A stretch of DNA of 64,000 nucleotides from Cheiracanthium punctorium (taxonomy: Eukaryota > Arthropoda > Arachnida > Araneae > Cheiracanthiidae). The notes under the pieces were generated by a model that was not told the origin of the DNA, made no database searches, and saw only the letters and a list, made by a program, of their open reading frames with translations. How positions within the stretch are numbered: position 1 is the stretch's first letter; every line of letters starts with the position of its first letter. The stretch covers positions 1 through 64,000 of the forward strand of contig JAWZYV010013140.1 in assembly GCA_038373885.1 (NCBI GenBank), given 5' to 3'. A program made the translations under genes and the position numbers. Positions 11,028 to 23,797 of the stretch are shown here, in pieces.

Positions 11028-11710
11028 TTTTTTGAATTTTATTTAGGAACACTCAAACAGCAAAAATTACGTAACAGTAACACAAAACTTACTCAAACAG
11101 AAATAGAAATCGAAATTGCAACACATCAAATGGAGAGAATGCAATCGAACATACCTCCCATAACTTCATGATAAAGCCTTTCCTGGTTCTTTAAAACGCC
11201 ATCACTATTTCTTCGTTAGTCTCAAATGCATGACCTATTTTCACCACACTAGAACACGGAACAATAAATCACATTAGAATACGAAGCAACGCCACTTTTT
11301 TGCAGGCAAATTCGAAGTCATCTCCGGCTCTAGACGATGACCAGATGAAGGATAAAGCTCTGTAGTTAACACTCCTCAGATTAATTAATTGTAGAGAAAA
11401 ACTATACTGGAAATAAATTCTCACACACAAATGGACTGTATAACTTCTCATTTTATTTTAATTGCGGTGCCACAAAATGACCGCCTTTTCTTCATTTAAG
11501 AACACAATATAACTAGCGATCCACCTGTCTGTCGCTTCTCACACACACTTTTTTTTTTTTCATCTTTGGCGAGAGAGACATGGCACAGGGCAACCATACT
11601 TTGGCAAGAACTCACCACTTTGGCGCTTTTAGAAGAATTTTGTTCTTAAAACTGAAACGGCACCAACACTGGGTTCTCTTCATGTCTGTAGCTAGAGGTT
11701 TTGGGATGCT
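11028..11710 (-). other. Probable 5' leader/LTR of the BEL/Pao remnant
   Basis: This segment lies just upstream of the gag start and is less AT-rich than its surroundings. On the minus strand a TGGCACCGC motif at about 11465-11473 and a TTGGTGCCG motif near 11650 could be primer-binding sites, but a matching second LTR is not visible, so the limits are a guess. Confidence 0.3.
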
Positions 11711-14544
11711 TTGTTGCTGTGATTCACAAAACCTTGATATATATATTTTTTAAATTTATGGTAGATCATTAAATTATTTCTTAGTACTACTACTGCTAGT
11801 TATTATGTCTAAGTTATTTAACACCATATATGGCATAACATGAAACATGATGCAATATGGTTTAATTGATCTAAATATTTTATGAGTATATTAAACTTCA
11901 TTTCTTTTTTACACTTACTTGGATACAAAAAAATCAAGACTCAGCACCGATTATCCCTGCAATAATTAATATATTACTGGCTGCTTACTTTCTGTTGCAA
12001 ACGCAAAGACACTTATAAATAATATCAATCAATTAAATTTTCCTTATTACATATTTACAGATTTTACTTTTAAATTTTTACTAAAGCCTTTGCATCAGAA
12101 GAACAATAACTCAAATAGTACATTAATCATAACAATGGGCTCATGAATGAACTTGTCGATGTGTTCAATTTTAATTGTTATAAGAAGCTGCTTTTTTAAA
12201 CCACATACATCAGCATCATTATAAATGCTCCATAGTAGGAAGTAAGACAGTAATCTAGTGCCTAATTATATCTTTTGTGATCCATATAGTATGCCCAGGC
12301 CTGGGTTTCTCTTATAGAATTTTTTAAAAAAGGTGAAGTGTCACTGGACTGACAGGAAACAGCAAATGAAAAATCTTGTCCAAACTTTTCTGCATCCATT
12401 AATAGCCAAATATACTTGAAAGGAGGAAAGAGAGGGTTGAAGGAATACAAATTGCAAAAAACTCGCATATTTTGCTGTCATCTTACACCTATAGGACAAC
12501 CACAAACCTTGAATATGTCTCTTCAGACCCTTCCAAGTCTATAGATTCCCTGTCACCCTCCCACGTTTTACTACACTATTCTTTTTATGATGCTAGAAAA
12601 ATCCTGCTTGTCTGGATCCAAAAGAGAATACAATGATAACATTCTGAAGTTCGAGTCCAAAATACATTACTTTTCCCCCATCTGAAACATAATTTTTCCA
12701 AGTGAAGAATGGGATTTTGCCAACTAGGATATATTTTTGGGAGAGGATACTCCCCCCAGCAGTGTATGCAGACTTCCTTCAGGGGAGGGGTTATAGATAT
12801 AACTTTGTGTTAAAATGCGTAATATTTAAGCTAAAAATTGAAAATTTATGGACATTTTGTTAAAAAAATTTTGACAAGGGTGGGTTTGAACCCCCCTTTG
12901 CATATGCCACTGTTCCTCCCCCCCCTAATGACGCCTGTGACTACATATCGTCATGAACTTGCTTTGCCTAAATAACGGATAATGAATATATTGGGTCATG
13001 CACTTCCTTCGTTTAAGTAATGGATTTCAAGTATGTTTCGTCATCTAAACTGGGGCAAAATTAAATATGCACATTCTTGTTCATGACAAGAGATTTGTAA
13101 CAGTTGTAGGTGGACATTTCTTCCAGTCTAGATTAAAAGTTAGCCATTTTATGACTGGATCTGGACATTCCAAACGCAAGAATTTCTTCAAATAATTTTT
13201 TTTTTCAATCTGTTGATACAAAGAAATATTTAGTGTGAAGTTACATAGTCTTTTGCTTTGGGGGACTGGAACATCATATGGCCGTGGAATTAGCAAGGCT
13301 TTCTAGGTGGACTTCGAGAGTTTTTCCATTCTGATTAAGATCTTGAGGCAGCATAAATGCATCTGGATTGCGTGCAAGGGTCCTACTGAGGAAAAAAAAA
13401 AAATGTCTCATCTGGGCAAAAAATCTTTTACATCAGTAAGTAATTTTGCTTGTAAAAAAAAGTTACAGCAGAAATACATGTTGAATCAAAACTTTTTGTG
13501 GCCTACTGTATGTATATCCATTCTACCTTAAAATGAGTGTTGAAAGTTAAATGCTCAGTTTTTATCACTAGTTTTCAGTGAATCTCAATTATCACAAACT
13601 ACGATACAACTGGAGCAAATTTTCCCTATTAAACTATATATTAGTACAGAATTTCTCAAACTTTTTCTATGATGGAGCACTTTGAAGGGCTATGAATTTT
13701 GTTGGAGCACCTTGTACAGTTTATGAAACACTTGCTACATTTAGACAGCACTGTTTGAGCAAATTCTCTGTACTAGTATACAGTCAAAGCATCTGGCTAC
13801 AGTGTTTGATAAAATAGATACGTTTTTCATAAAATATACATAAAAAAACTTTTGCATGCATTTCACAAGACACGGGGTTCTACTGTTGGAAAGGAAAATA
13901 TCCATTAATTTCTACAAAAGCAGGAAAATTAAATACTAGAATAAATGCAGTAATTTAAAGTAAAATTTTTTACTTATTCCTGATCAAGTATATGACTGTA
14001 CCTGTAAAAACTGAAAAAAGGAAGACCTATTTCATCTAAAGTGAAATTTCTTTCCATGCTTTGTTTTTATTTATTTTTATTTTTCCTTTAACTGTGGTTA
14101 TTCAGCATGCATTTTCACTAAAATCATAATAGAAAATGTGATATGAAATGCAAGGTTGCCTCTGTCAACTAAAATGTGATTATTATTTGGCGACAATGCT
14201 TTATCAATTTTCTTTTGAATCCTTAATTTCCGATGATTCAATCAGAAACTTAGGATTTTCGAAATATCATTCATTGTCAATTATATTCATCTATATAAAG
14301 GCTACAACCTTGGACATTCAGCAGTATTTGTAGCATTATATTGTTATTTTTTTTTTCTCCATGTCGTCCAAAAAAGAAATTCAGGTATGGTAGTATAACT
14401 ATTGTTAGTCATTTATTTCACAACTTAAGCTTTTTCTGTTCAAAAGCTATTTGCATGTATGCAAATGTTTGCTCCTGGCTCAAATATCTCATTAGACTTG
14501 CTTACATACATTTCTAAACCTTAAGAGATAGCTGTAGCTGCAGG
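11711..14544. other. AT-rich DNA with decayed MITE traces
   Basis: No coding region is recognisable. Around 12730-12950 there is a C/G-rich patch resembling MITE ends (runs of C with GCCACTG and a later GACGCCTGTG). Around 13650-13730 the phrase CAGAATTTCTCAAACTTTTT followed by GGAGCAC repeats resembles a worn hAT MITE end. The rest appears single-copy. Confidence 0.35.
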
Positions 14545-14850
14545 CAGTGGCATAGCCAGAAATTTTTCATTTGGGGGGGGGGGGGTACGACTACTGCAAC
14601 TCACATATATGCATACATGTGTGTGATAAGGGAGTGAAGAATCAAGGACGTACCCAGGGGGTCCGGACACACCCCCCACCCCAAAAATTTCAGTTTTTGT
14701 TAACAAAATAAGAATGATGAAGTCTTTTTGTGAAAAATTCTGCCTTTTTCACCGTTTGGACCCCGTCCAAAATTTTTTTCTGGGTACGTCCTTGTGAAGA
14801 ATATACATTTTGCATGGCATAAAAGGGGGTATGACCTGGCTACAGATCTG
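14545..14850. mobile_element. hAT-type MITE carrying a second nested MITE
   Basis: The outer unit starts CAGTGGCATAGCCAG and shares its interior (CAACTCACATATATGCATAC, AGAATATACATTTTGC) with the MITEs at 49291-49460 and 61711-61879. It ends near GGCTACAGATCTG, more worn than its relatives, and no clean 8-bp target duplication remains. It is interrupted at 14643-14794 by a second element. Non-coding. Confidence 0.6.
14643..14794. mobile_element. Nested hAT-type MITE with 8-bp target duplication
   Basis: A 152-bp unit with inverted ends CAAGGACGTACCCAG and CTGGGTACGTCCTTG, flanked by the 8-bp direct repeat TGAAGAAT at 14635-14642 and 14795-14802. The 8-bp duplication and short non-coding interior indicate a hAT-mobilised MITE inserted into the older MITE around it. 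Confidence 0.8.
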
Positions 14851-17305
14851 GATTATCAATTGAAATTATATTTGATTTAGAAAAGATTATGTATTTAAAT
14901 TGTTATTAACTACAATTTTTCATTTAATCCCAAGTTTTAGTGCATACTTAAAAATTTCAGCTAATATTTTTATTGTAAGTCATAAAATGATCTTTCATTT
15001 AATTTAGAGGTACTTTAAATTTGTGATGACCCATTCATACATATTAAATTCACTGTATGGTTATCATGTATGTTCATCTTTGATGAATATAAAATATTTT
15101 TATATGGAAGTTTGTATTTTCTCATAAAAATCACTGGATAACTGAGTCACATACAATTACTGTGTGTACTTAAATTGCTCAAATTCTTTGTATGCATACT
15201 TGCATGACATGAACAGATCTTAAGATAATTTATTTTTTATTAATTAGCTGTATTTGTACCATAATTGTGTTAAATCAGTCATAAAAAAAATACATTCTTC
15301 ATATTATGAATCTAATTAGTTAAAATATGATGTATTGTGTGGTGTGTTACTACTCTGTTATTTTATAGTAAAATGTATAAAAAGATTAGAAATTAAAATG
15401 TACAACTTATTTTTTTTCTTTTTTCTTCCAAGCCTTCAAGTACCCTGAAAAACAATATTAAAATATTGCATTGTGTTGAAATATTGCATTTATGATGTCT
15501 TATTACTGTGATTTTTCTTGCACAAATATTTCTCCTTTTTGCATTACAAAAAATTTTTGCACATGTTTGATCATTGTGATATCTGAGCAATGTTTCTTTC
15601 ACATGAAAATATGTACATATAATTTTTTTTTCATTTGTTGATTCCTCTCTTCACTGTACAAAGTGCTGTTAGTTTTTAAAGTTTATTTAATGGCAGTTGC
15701 TAATGTATGATGCAAAAGAATTAACAGACTTTTAAACTATATTTTTGTGCCTGAGTATTGTTAGTTATTTGTTTCATGATACAAAGATGTTTCAAATGAC
15801 CTGTCTTATTGTAATCATTATTTGTATATCTTTTTGTTACTTTTGGATTGTATAGTGCTTTAGTAATATATTTATTCTATGAGGGGGAAATACATTAGAT
15901 TAAGTACTACTAAAGAAAATGGTTTCTTTGAAATAAGTTATAAAATAGTTCTTTCTTGGAACCAAAAGAATAAAAGTTAGATGTAATGCACATATTGTTT
16001 TTCTATTTTAAATTTATTTACTTTACAACTACAGTCAAATGCATAATTATTATGCATTATTAATGCCTTTAAAATTTTTCTCTGTGCATTGCAGCATAAT
16101 GATTTTTTTTTCTGTAAAGAAGGCTATTCTATTAAACATTTTTTTAATGTTGTGTTGTGTCTATTATTTTTAAAGTTTAAATGGAAGTTATTTAATTATA
16201 TGTATGTAATTTATAAAAGTAATATTTTATTTTTATATTATAGATGCTGTGTATCTGATAATTTTTTCTCTTCAAAATATGAAAAAAAATCTTTAATTAT
16301 ATTGATATTGTTATTAAAAGATCTGAATTTGATGATTTAAGCTTAATAGTAGCAGTAAGTTAACAAATGTATTGCAAATTTTAAGAAATCACTTATTCAT
16401 TTTAAAAATCATAAAATGAATTTTCTACAGACCAATTTAATTTTATATGTATAATTTATAAATTGCTGTGTCTTTATTCTGAAATTATATGCTCTTGCTC
16501 ATCTACTAAAAAAGTAGTATAAACTTTTCTGAAGTATAAAAAGTACATTTTCTCGAAGAAAACTAGAAACAAAAATTGAATCTCATTTAAAGCATTATTA
16601 GAGACTCTTAGTTCAAGTGATAGTATTCTCTTCTTGGAATAAAATAACTTATTCACTAATTTAACACACTTTAAATATAAAATATATTTGTTTACCATTA
16701 AGTTTTTATTCAAAATAGCATTTTTTAAAAATTTATTTATTAATTGTTAAATTTAACTTACCTAAAACTGAAAAGTTAGAATATCCAAAGACCAAAAGTG
16801 CAGCTTGATTTTTAAGTGCAACTTAGCTGATTTGTTTTCATGTGATGTTAAAAAAAAGAAATAGTCATTGCATGCTTATGTTTTAGAATTTGTTTTATTA
16901 CATATATATATAATTATTTTTAATTTATTTGGGGACTTTAAAATTGTTATCGTATTGAAGTCTGTTAAAATACTTTGGTCTCGTGTAGAAAAAAAAATTC
17001 AATGTGTTTATTATTTTTTAGTTTTAAGTTTATTTAGTTATATAATTTACAAAAGTAATAGTTTATTTTTATATTATAGATGTATCTAATAAAAATTTTT
17101 TCTCTTCATAATATGGGGGAAACGTCTTTTAAAATGTATTGATATTGTTATTCAGAGATCTGAATTTAATGATTTATGAATGATCATGATGATTTTAAAA
17201 CTTACCAGAAGCAGTAATTTAACTGATTTAGAAATGAGTCCTACTTGTAAATGTATGGGACTGACATTTAATTAGCAGTACTAATATGTAATCACATCCG
17301 TAATC
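14851..17305. other. Very AT-rich stretch with an old local duplication
   Basis: No gene seen. Two segments at about 16140-16370 and 16995-17235 are clearly related in the same orientation, sharing TTATTTTTATATTATAG, TTTTTTCTCTTCA and TTGATATTGTTATT in the same order. Confidence 0.5.
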
Positions 17306-17719
17306 CAGGGTTCCCATTTGTTTAAGGAAAAATTGAAAATTTTGGTCCAAAAGTTTACCTAAAAATCATTTAAAACAATGATAGTGTGCTTTTAGAACTA
17401 ATTATAGGGGGGGGGGAATTTAAATATGGGCCCAGTTGAAACTAGTCACTACTGATTATATATATATAATATAAGATGGAACATGCCATAGTACATTTAA
17501 TTATTTTATTTTTTATGGTATTCTGCTTTGCAGGTGTAGATATTAAATTTGAATCTTGTTGTACTATAGTCAGTAAATATATTATGTTTGAGTGCTGTAA
17601 AGCTTGTTATGTTGAACATGTTGAAGTCAGAACTTTATATTGTAGCACAGCAGTTTTGAACTTGTGCAAAAAATGCCTGAAAAAGTTAAGGTTTCCCCAA
17701 ACATTGAGTGGGAACCCTG
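17306..17719. mobile_element. Worn hAT-like element with CAGGGTTCCCA ends
   Basis: The left end CAGGGTTCCCATTTG and the right end GTGGGAACCCTG are inverted repeats of a common hAT type and enclose about 414 bp. The flanking 8-mers no longer match (CCGTAATC and TGAGCAGG), so the target duplication is either decayed or the ends belong to different copies. The 87-codon frame inside, rich in Cys, resembles no transposase part that I know. Confidence 0.4.
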
Positions 17720-20329
17720 TGAGCAGGCACTGCAAATGATGACAACTGACTTTTTTTTTTCTTTTTTTCCGGTGTAAAATATGTTAAACTTATAAAAAAT
17801 ATGTACTTTTTTTCATGTAAAGTTCCGTGTTAGATGTTTGTTTACACTGACAAACAAAAACGAAAGTAAATATGCCAAGTATTTGGCACATAATACAGTG
17901 TGTAATAATTTTAAAATTTTATTTTAAAACATATATTAACATAACATACCTATATTTCATTGACTTGCTATTATTAGCTGTGTATAATACATTTATAAAT
18001 ATTTTGCAATTTCCCTCTTGTGTTGCAATATGAAAAGTAAAAAAGGTGCTTATTAAAAAATATATATCCAAATTGTGTGCCTTTTAATGTAGTTTCATTT
18101 TGTTCCTAAAATAATTAATAAACATTTAATATAGTATTTGCTTATTGCTCCTAGAAATAACTTCTAGGCTAGATTATTTAAAGCGTTTTATAATGTTTAT
18201 TGGTTAAATGTGTGGAATATATTCTAAATTATGAGGTTTTTGCTTTATATTGTTAGTTATATCATTTTTTTTTCCCCCACTAAAGAAAATATTTTTACTG
18301 AACGATGCATTTAACCTTCTAACTTACCTATAAAATTTAAGAAATGTTAGATTCAGATTTCAATATATGTTACATTGGGGGAAAGTCTATGGCCTATATT
18401 TAAAAGAGAAAAAAAATGCTAGTTAATGTGAATTGGTAGAGACAAATTTACTTTGTACCATTTTATGTATATAAATAAAAGTTTGGAGTATAGAATTTAG
18501 TAGAAATGCTTTTAGTACAGATTGTGTCTTTACATCTTGCATATCAGTGTAGTAAAATGTTCACTAATTAGAAAGTGTATCTGAAATTTTCCAACAAAAA
18601 ATCTATAGGGTATTCAAAACCCCCTTTTTAAATTTATCAACATGAAAATGTATATGGAAAGCATTATACTTTGTCTTGTCTTGAAAAAAGGATTTTTACA
18701 TTATATTACATTTTAACCACTGTCCAATAATTAAATACCCTTAGTATAATTATAATTTTTTTTATTTATTACTATTTTTTTAATTTTGTATTATTCAAAA
18801 AGGATGTTAAGTATGATAATGCTATTCCATCAATAAAGCCCAGACAAAAAAGAGGCAAACTTTAGCAATAATTCACTTCAGCTGGCAACCCATCAAAATG
18901 TTTTCTTTATATTGTCTTCTTTAAAATTGACTATTGTAAATCATATTTTCTTTTTATTTCATTATTATTTTCCTTTATTGTGATATATTAGTATAAATAT
19001 AATAAAATAATGATTTTTTTTTCAATATATCATTTGCTAATGCATATACATATGTTCATGAAAACTTCTGTTTGTTCTGCTAATTGAATAGTGTCTGTTT
19101 TGACGCCATTTTGATGGCCCACTAATGGAATAGTATCAACTTATTAATATTTTTCATTCAAAAAACATAGTTAATTTTTTAAAAGTAAGGATGGAGTTAG
19201 TGTTGCATTATTTGTTTTGTTACTTGCTTTTAGTGTCTATTGTTTTGTTTGCTATTAGTCTATTTATTTTCATTGTAACTTTCCCATTCTTATGCTTCTC
19301 TGATAGATGTTAACTGAATAACTTATGTATAGTTAAATGATGAAATGTGCCATAATGTAGTTATAATTAGTTATGTTGTTGTCATTAGTCATGTCAATAG
19401 AATTCAAGGACAATCTTAGTAGATTGACTTTTTATATGTTCTGGTAATAGGCTGTTAAGTTTGGCAGTATATGTTGTAGTGTAACATATCTTTTTGTTAT
19501 GATCCTATTCCTGATGTCTGTTCTTGCCTTGAAATGTTAATTCATATGAGCTGTTGACTTTACTTTTACACTGTTACATTTTTGTTTTAAATTGCTTCAT
19601 GCAATGATTTTCTTGATTAATAGATAAATGAGGTTTTTTTATTAATATTTTATGAGCATTTCAGATAATTTGATTTTGAATAATTTTTTTTTCATAGCAT
19701 ATTAAATACATTATTGATATGATTCTGTTTGCTGTATGTACGTTGTTTAAATTTCTGACATTTGTAGAATCTATCATGTTGAGTTTGTGTTCTTTATTGT
19801 AAATTGGAAAAGTGTGTTTGTAAAATTTTTTGCTGTGCTGTCTAGCCATTCAAAGATGTAGTACTTTGTATACATTCAAAGTTACTTATGATGTTTAAAA
19901 ATCTGTGTTTGAATTGAAGTTGATTAATCAGTTCTCAAATTGGTGTTGTTTATGCATCTGAACAAAGACGTAGCAAGAAAAAGATTTTAGGATAGCCCAA
20001 AAGGTGAAAAATGTATTCTCAAAAAAATGCTTGATGTATTGACATCCATTCAACAAATTCTAATATTACAGGGGTTTGCCCTGTCCTCCATAACACCTCA
20101 GGCTATGTCCCTGCATCTATTAATGTAAAGTATGCTTCCCCTAGCCATCCACTTCTAAATTTCAAACCAATTTTTTAAAAAATAGTTCTTGAAAAACAAT
20201 TATATAAATTAAAACTAAGTAAAAATAATGTGTCTTGACTTTAGCTTCTGTAAAACATCTAAATTTCACATATATGCACATACACTCTTAATATGTATTA
20301 AAAGAAAATTAATGAAAAGGAGTAATTAA
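17720..20329. other. AT-rich DNA, no gene seen
   Basis: Mostly T-rich unique-looking sequence. A worn inverted repeat links 18818-18900 with 19075-19140 (CTATTCCAT..., CCATCAAAATG and their complements), probably an old MITE. Near 19970-20110 a pair of ends AAGACGTAGCAAG and GGCTATGTCCCTG suggests a very old hAT MITE. Confidence 0.35.
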
Positions 20330-20434
20330 CCCATTTATGTCATAATAGAGTATAAAAAGAAGGCCTTTATCACCAAATTTCTTTGATATCTAACCAACAA
20401 AGTTGTGTGTATGCATAGGGCTCTAGTGCTTGCA

Positions 20435-20617
20435 TAGCTGCCAACTTTTACAGAATATAAATAGCCACTTTCTTTAAACTGTGCCTATCTTTTAAAACTA
20501 GGCCACATGCTCAATTTAGAAATTTTGCTGTTGCTCATTTTCATCAATTTCACTTATCTAAAATTATTGTTTACAAAAAGTTGTTAAATATATTCTGTAA
20601 AGGTTGGCAGCTATGTG
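20435..20617. mobile_element. Palindromic MITE nested in the TTAA element
   Basis: The ends CATAGCTGCCAACTTTTACA and its near complement TGTAAAGGTTGGCAGCTATG form inverted repeats of about 27 bp around a non-coding core. No clear target duplication is visible, so the superfamily is open. Confidence 0.5.
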
Positions 20618-20639
20618 ATAGTGACCAGAAAGTTTTAAC

Positions 20640-20640
<1 letters not shown>

Positions 20641-20691
<51 letters not shown>
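20641..20691. repeat. (TA)n microsatellite
   Basis: About 50 bases of TA dinucleotides with one CA interruption. Confidence 0.9.
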
Positions 20692-20693
<2 letters not shown>

Positions 20694-20754
20694 TCAGATG
20701 ATAGTGATCAGGAAAATTGGGCATATATATGTGCTAATGATGCAAATGGGTTAA

Positions 20755-23012
20755 AAAAGATTTCTAAATTTAATTATTCACTTCTCTTAAATGCTGCAAA
20801 CAACTTTATCGACATGCTGTTTTCCATGTTCCTGTCATTTTGCACTTCTAATTAATTATTTTTTTCCGTTATTCTGTTTTGAATTGCTGTCTTTTTTTTA
20901 AACACAAAACATTTTTTCTACCTTGAACAAAAAGTTTGCTGGTGCCAAATAATATCTAAAAGAAAATTAAATAAAAACATCAGAGTTTCATTCTCCTTAC
21001 AATCTAAACCTATTTAATTATATGTAATAAACTTTGCATGAAAAGTGTATGCTATATGATAAACAAAACAACCTTCTAGCAGTTACTTATTATATTTTAA
21101 GTATTCTAAAAAAAATGGTTATATAAAGTTAAGTTATGAATATTACCTGTATAGCTTACCCTACATTTCCTGTGGCCAGACAATTCAAAAATTAATTTAT
21201 CACTTTAAATTTCTTATATATTTTCTACAAAACAAACAACATATGTATGGCAAACTGGCTTTTTCCCATATTTAATTTGTTGATGTTACTTTTCTTACTG
21301 AAATTGTGATAGTTATTCAAAGTAAATTAATATTAATTTATATCATTTTTTTTTAAATGATAGTATTAATGCCCCATGGAAAATGTTTTTCAGTGATTTG
21401 CTCATTAATAATTTTAGTTGTCTCATATTAGAGTACTGTTAAGAAAATGAATATTTAACTGTTTATGGGCACCATGTTTTGTAGACATCAGACTTATGAT
21501 TTTCCCTAATGTATTACAAAGCTGAAACAAAATTATCTATTGGGTATGTAGTTTTCCGTTTAAAAATTTCTTGTAATGTTATGTAATTTTTTTTTCTTTC
21601 ACATTTTTTGTAACTTTGCTAGGAGAAATTAAATATGTAAATTTACTAAACATATTTTGAATTTGATTAGAACTGTGGTTGGTTGCACCCCCCTTTAATG
21701 TCACGTGAGACAATCTTAACTCTTTTGATTTCATGTTCATGTTATCTTTTTACAGTGTTTACATTTGATTTTTAATATCTTTTATGATGTGGTTCTGATG
21801 CAAGTGATCTGCATCATAGCTGGTTAAAAAAAAAAATAATAATAATAATAAAGATGCTGTTGTTTGATTTGAGCATTTGTAATCTTATGTTTTAAAAACA
21901 AGCCCAAAATCTTAAATAATTGTGACTTTTGGGTAGTACAGATAGTGGAGCATTTGCAGACACTATAAATTTAATATTCATTTAAAAAAAATCTTTAATT
22001 CATATAATTTATGTGCAAATTAAAAAATGTATTTGGTGGTTTAAATAGTAATTTGGTTTTTTAAATGCTCTAGTGTAGCCTAAACTGTGGGTCAGTAAGA
22101 CCTTGAATATGTATTTCAACGTAACCTTTCCGCAACTGCACAAACTTAATGAAAAATTTATTTAAATGTCCCTTTATATCTAGTTAAGTATGTGAAATAT
22201 TCAATGTACTGAGAAGTAGTGTCATTATAGATTTGATTTCTAAAAAAGGGAGGTGGTTGCCATGCTTAAAAGTTTAGGAGCCGCTCCTTTATAGCATGTA
22301 AATGGGCTGTTTTTTTTTTTTTTTCTTCTCCCCTAAGACGTTGACTCTCAAAGCACAATTCAGGTAGTTAATAAGTGCATATAAAATTTTAAAGGAAGGT
22401 TTACTAAAAATTTTATTTTTATAATTACACTTTCCAAAAAATACTCATTTTAAAGTTTCCTCCAAAAAGTTTCATATAATGTTACTTATTCATAATGTTA
22501 CATATAATGTTAGCAATAACTAATTACTATAATCAACAAGATTTTTTTTTAAAATCCTACATTTCTTATCAGTACTCTAATATTAGTATCATAATGAAAA
22601 TGTTTCTTAAAACGTATTTATATTTTAATTATTTTTTTAATGTTTATAGGGTTTTGTTTTTAATTTTATTAGTTTTTATTCTTCATGCAGCCGTCCCTTA
22701 CAAAAATAAGAAAAAAATGTTGAAATTCATTACTTGAACCTGCTTCGTCCATTATCCTCTTGTCAGACCTTGTGCTTGTTAAAAAAAAGAAAAGAAAAGC
22801 CATACCATGTGACAAATATGTCTCTTTTTTTTTCTGTACAGTGATTTTCAAACATTTTTATGCCTTTGCTGTTGCAATACCTAATCATTTTTTTAATAAA
22901 AATATGTACATAAAAAGCTGTCATCTATCATTTGTCTTTCTTTTTTCCAATTCTTTATAGATTGATTTTGTTTCATGCCTATTAAAAAATAAAACAAAAA
23001 TGTACATGTATA
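20755..23012. other. AT-rich DNA, no gene seen
   Basis: T-rich, low-complexity sequence with many AATAAA-like hexamers and no coding signal. It may be part of an intron or a long untranslated region, but no exon border supports either. Confidence 0.35.
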
Positions 23013-23014
23013 TA

Positions 23015-23797
23015 CAGTAGACTCTCTGAAATCTGCACACCTTGGGACCAAGGGGTTTGCAGATTACAGATCATTGTTTTGTTTACATTTTTTCTTACTA
23101 TAGTTATGAAGCAACAGAACATATTTAAGGGCTGAAATTAATCATACTGTCACACTTAGTTTAATTATTAAAGAATTTATTAAAATATATGAAAAAAAAT
23201 TAATTTTATTTTACAAAACTTTTTGCAGACCGAAATTTTTCTTGAAGAAGGCTTAAACTTTCATACTTTAATTTTATATTACTATTTTTTTAATTTTGCA
23301 AACATGGAATCAATTGTTGTTTGTTTTAGGGCTTTTGATTTGTGTTTAAATATTTTTTCCTGGAGACTGTTTATTGTCATTATTTCTTGTGGTGATGCCA
23401 ATGAATAATTTTGGATGAATTCTAAATATTTATAGCCTAAAGATGAGCCTTCTTGAAGAGAAATTTTTTGAAAATTTCTCTTTCTTTCAATAAAAAATGA
23501 AAATCAAAATAATACACGTTTCGTTAACTGAGTGTGCGAGATTGTCTCTCAGAATCTTTTCTGTCAGCTAATCATGCTTTCATTTTACTGCTCAGACTTT
23601 GTTAAATGGGTTAAAAGAACAATTTTAATTAGATATATGCAAAAAATATGAAAAATAGCATAAAATTTCTTTTAATTCTACAACTCAACTCACCCGTAAT
23701 TTCCTAGTGTTACTTAACTGTTAACTGCAAATTTCGCTGTTTACATCTAAAAATTATCGCGGATTATAGAGAGTTGTGGATTTCAGAGAGTCGACTG
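23015..23797. mobile_element. Tc1/mariner-superfamily non-autonomous element
   Basis: Inverted ends CAGTAGACTCTCTGAAATCT and GGATTTCAGAGAGTCGACTG are each flanked by TA (23013-23014 and 23798-23799), the target of Tc1/mariner/pogo transposases. Sub-terminal sequence about reading a base or two of TGCAGATTACAGATCA and its partner CGGATTATAGAGAG also pairs. The 783-bp interior has no recognisable transposase frame. The end type resembles pogo/Tigger-like elements, but that is a guess. Confidence 0.7.

Larger units (their letters stand above)
20330..20750. mobile_element. TTAA-flanked MITE (piggyBac-like)
   Basis: Inverted ends CCCATTTATGTCAT and ATGATGCAAATGGG are flanked on both sides by TTAA (20326-20329, 20751-20754), the target of piggyBac-type transposases. 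The interior is non-coding and contains a second palindromic element at 20435-20617 and a long (TA)n tract at 20641-20691. Confidence 0.6.

Noticed and set aside
17476..17739. 87-codon Cys-rich frame
   Set aside because: Sits inside a worn hAT-like element and runs across its right end; no transposase or zinc-finger pattern.
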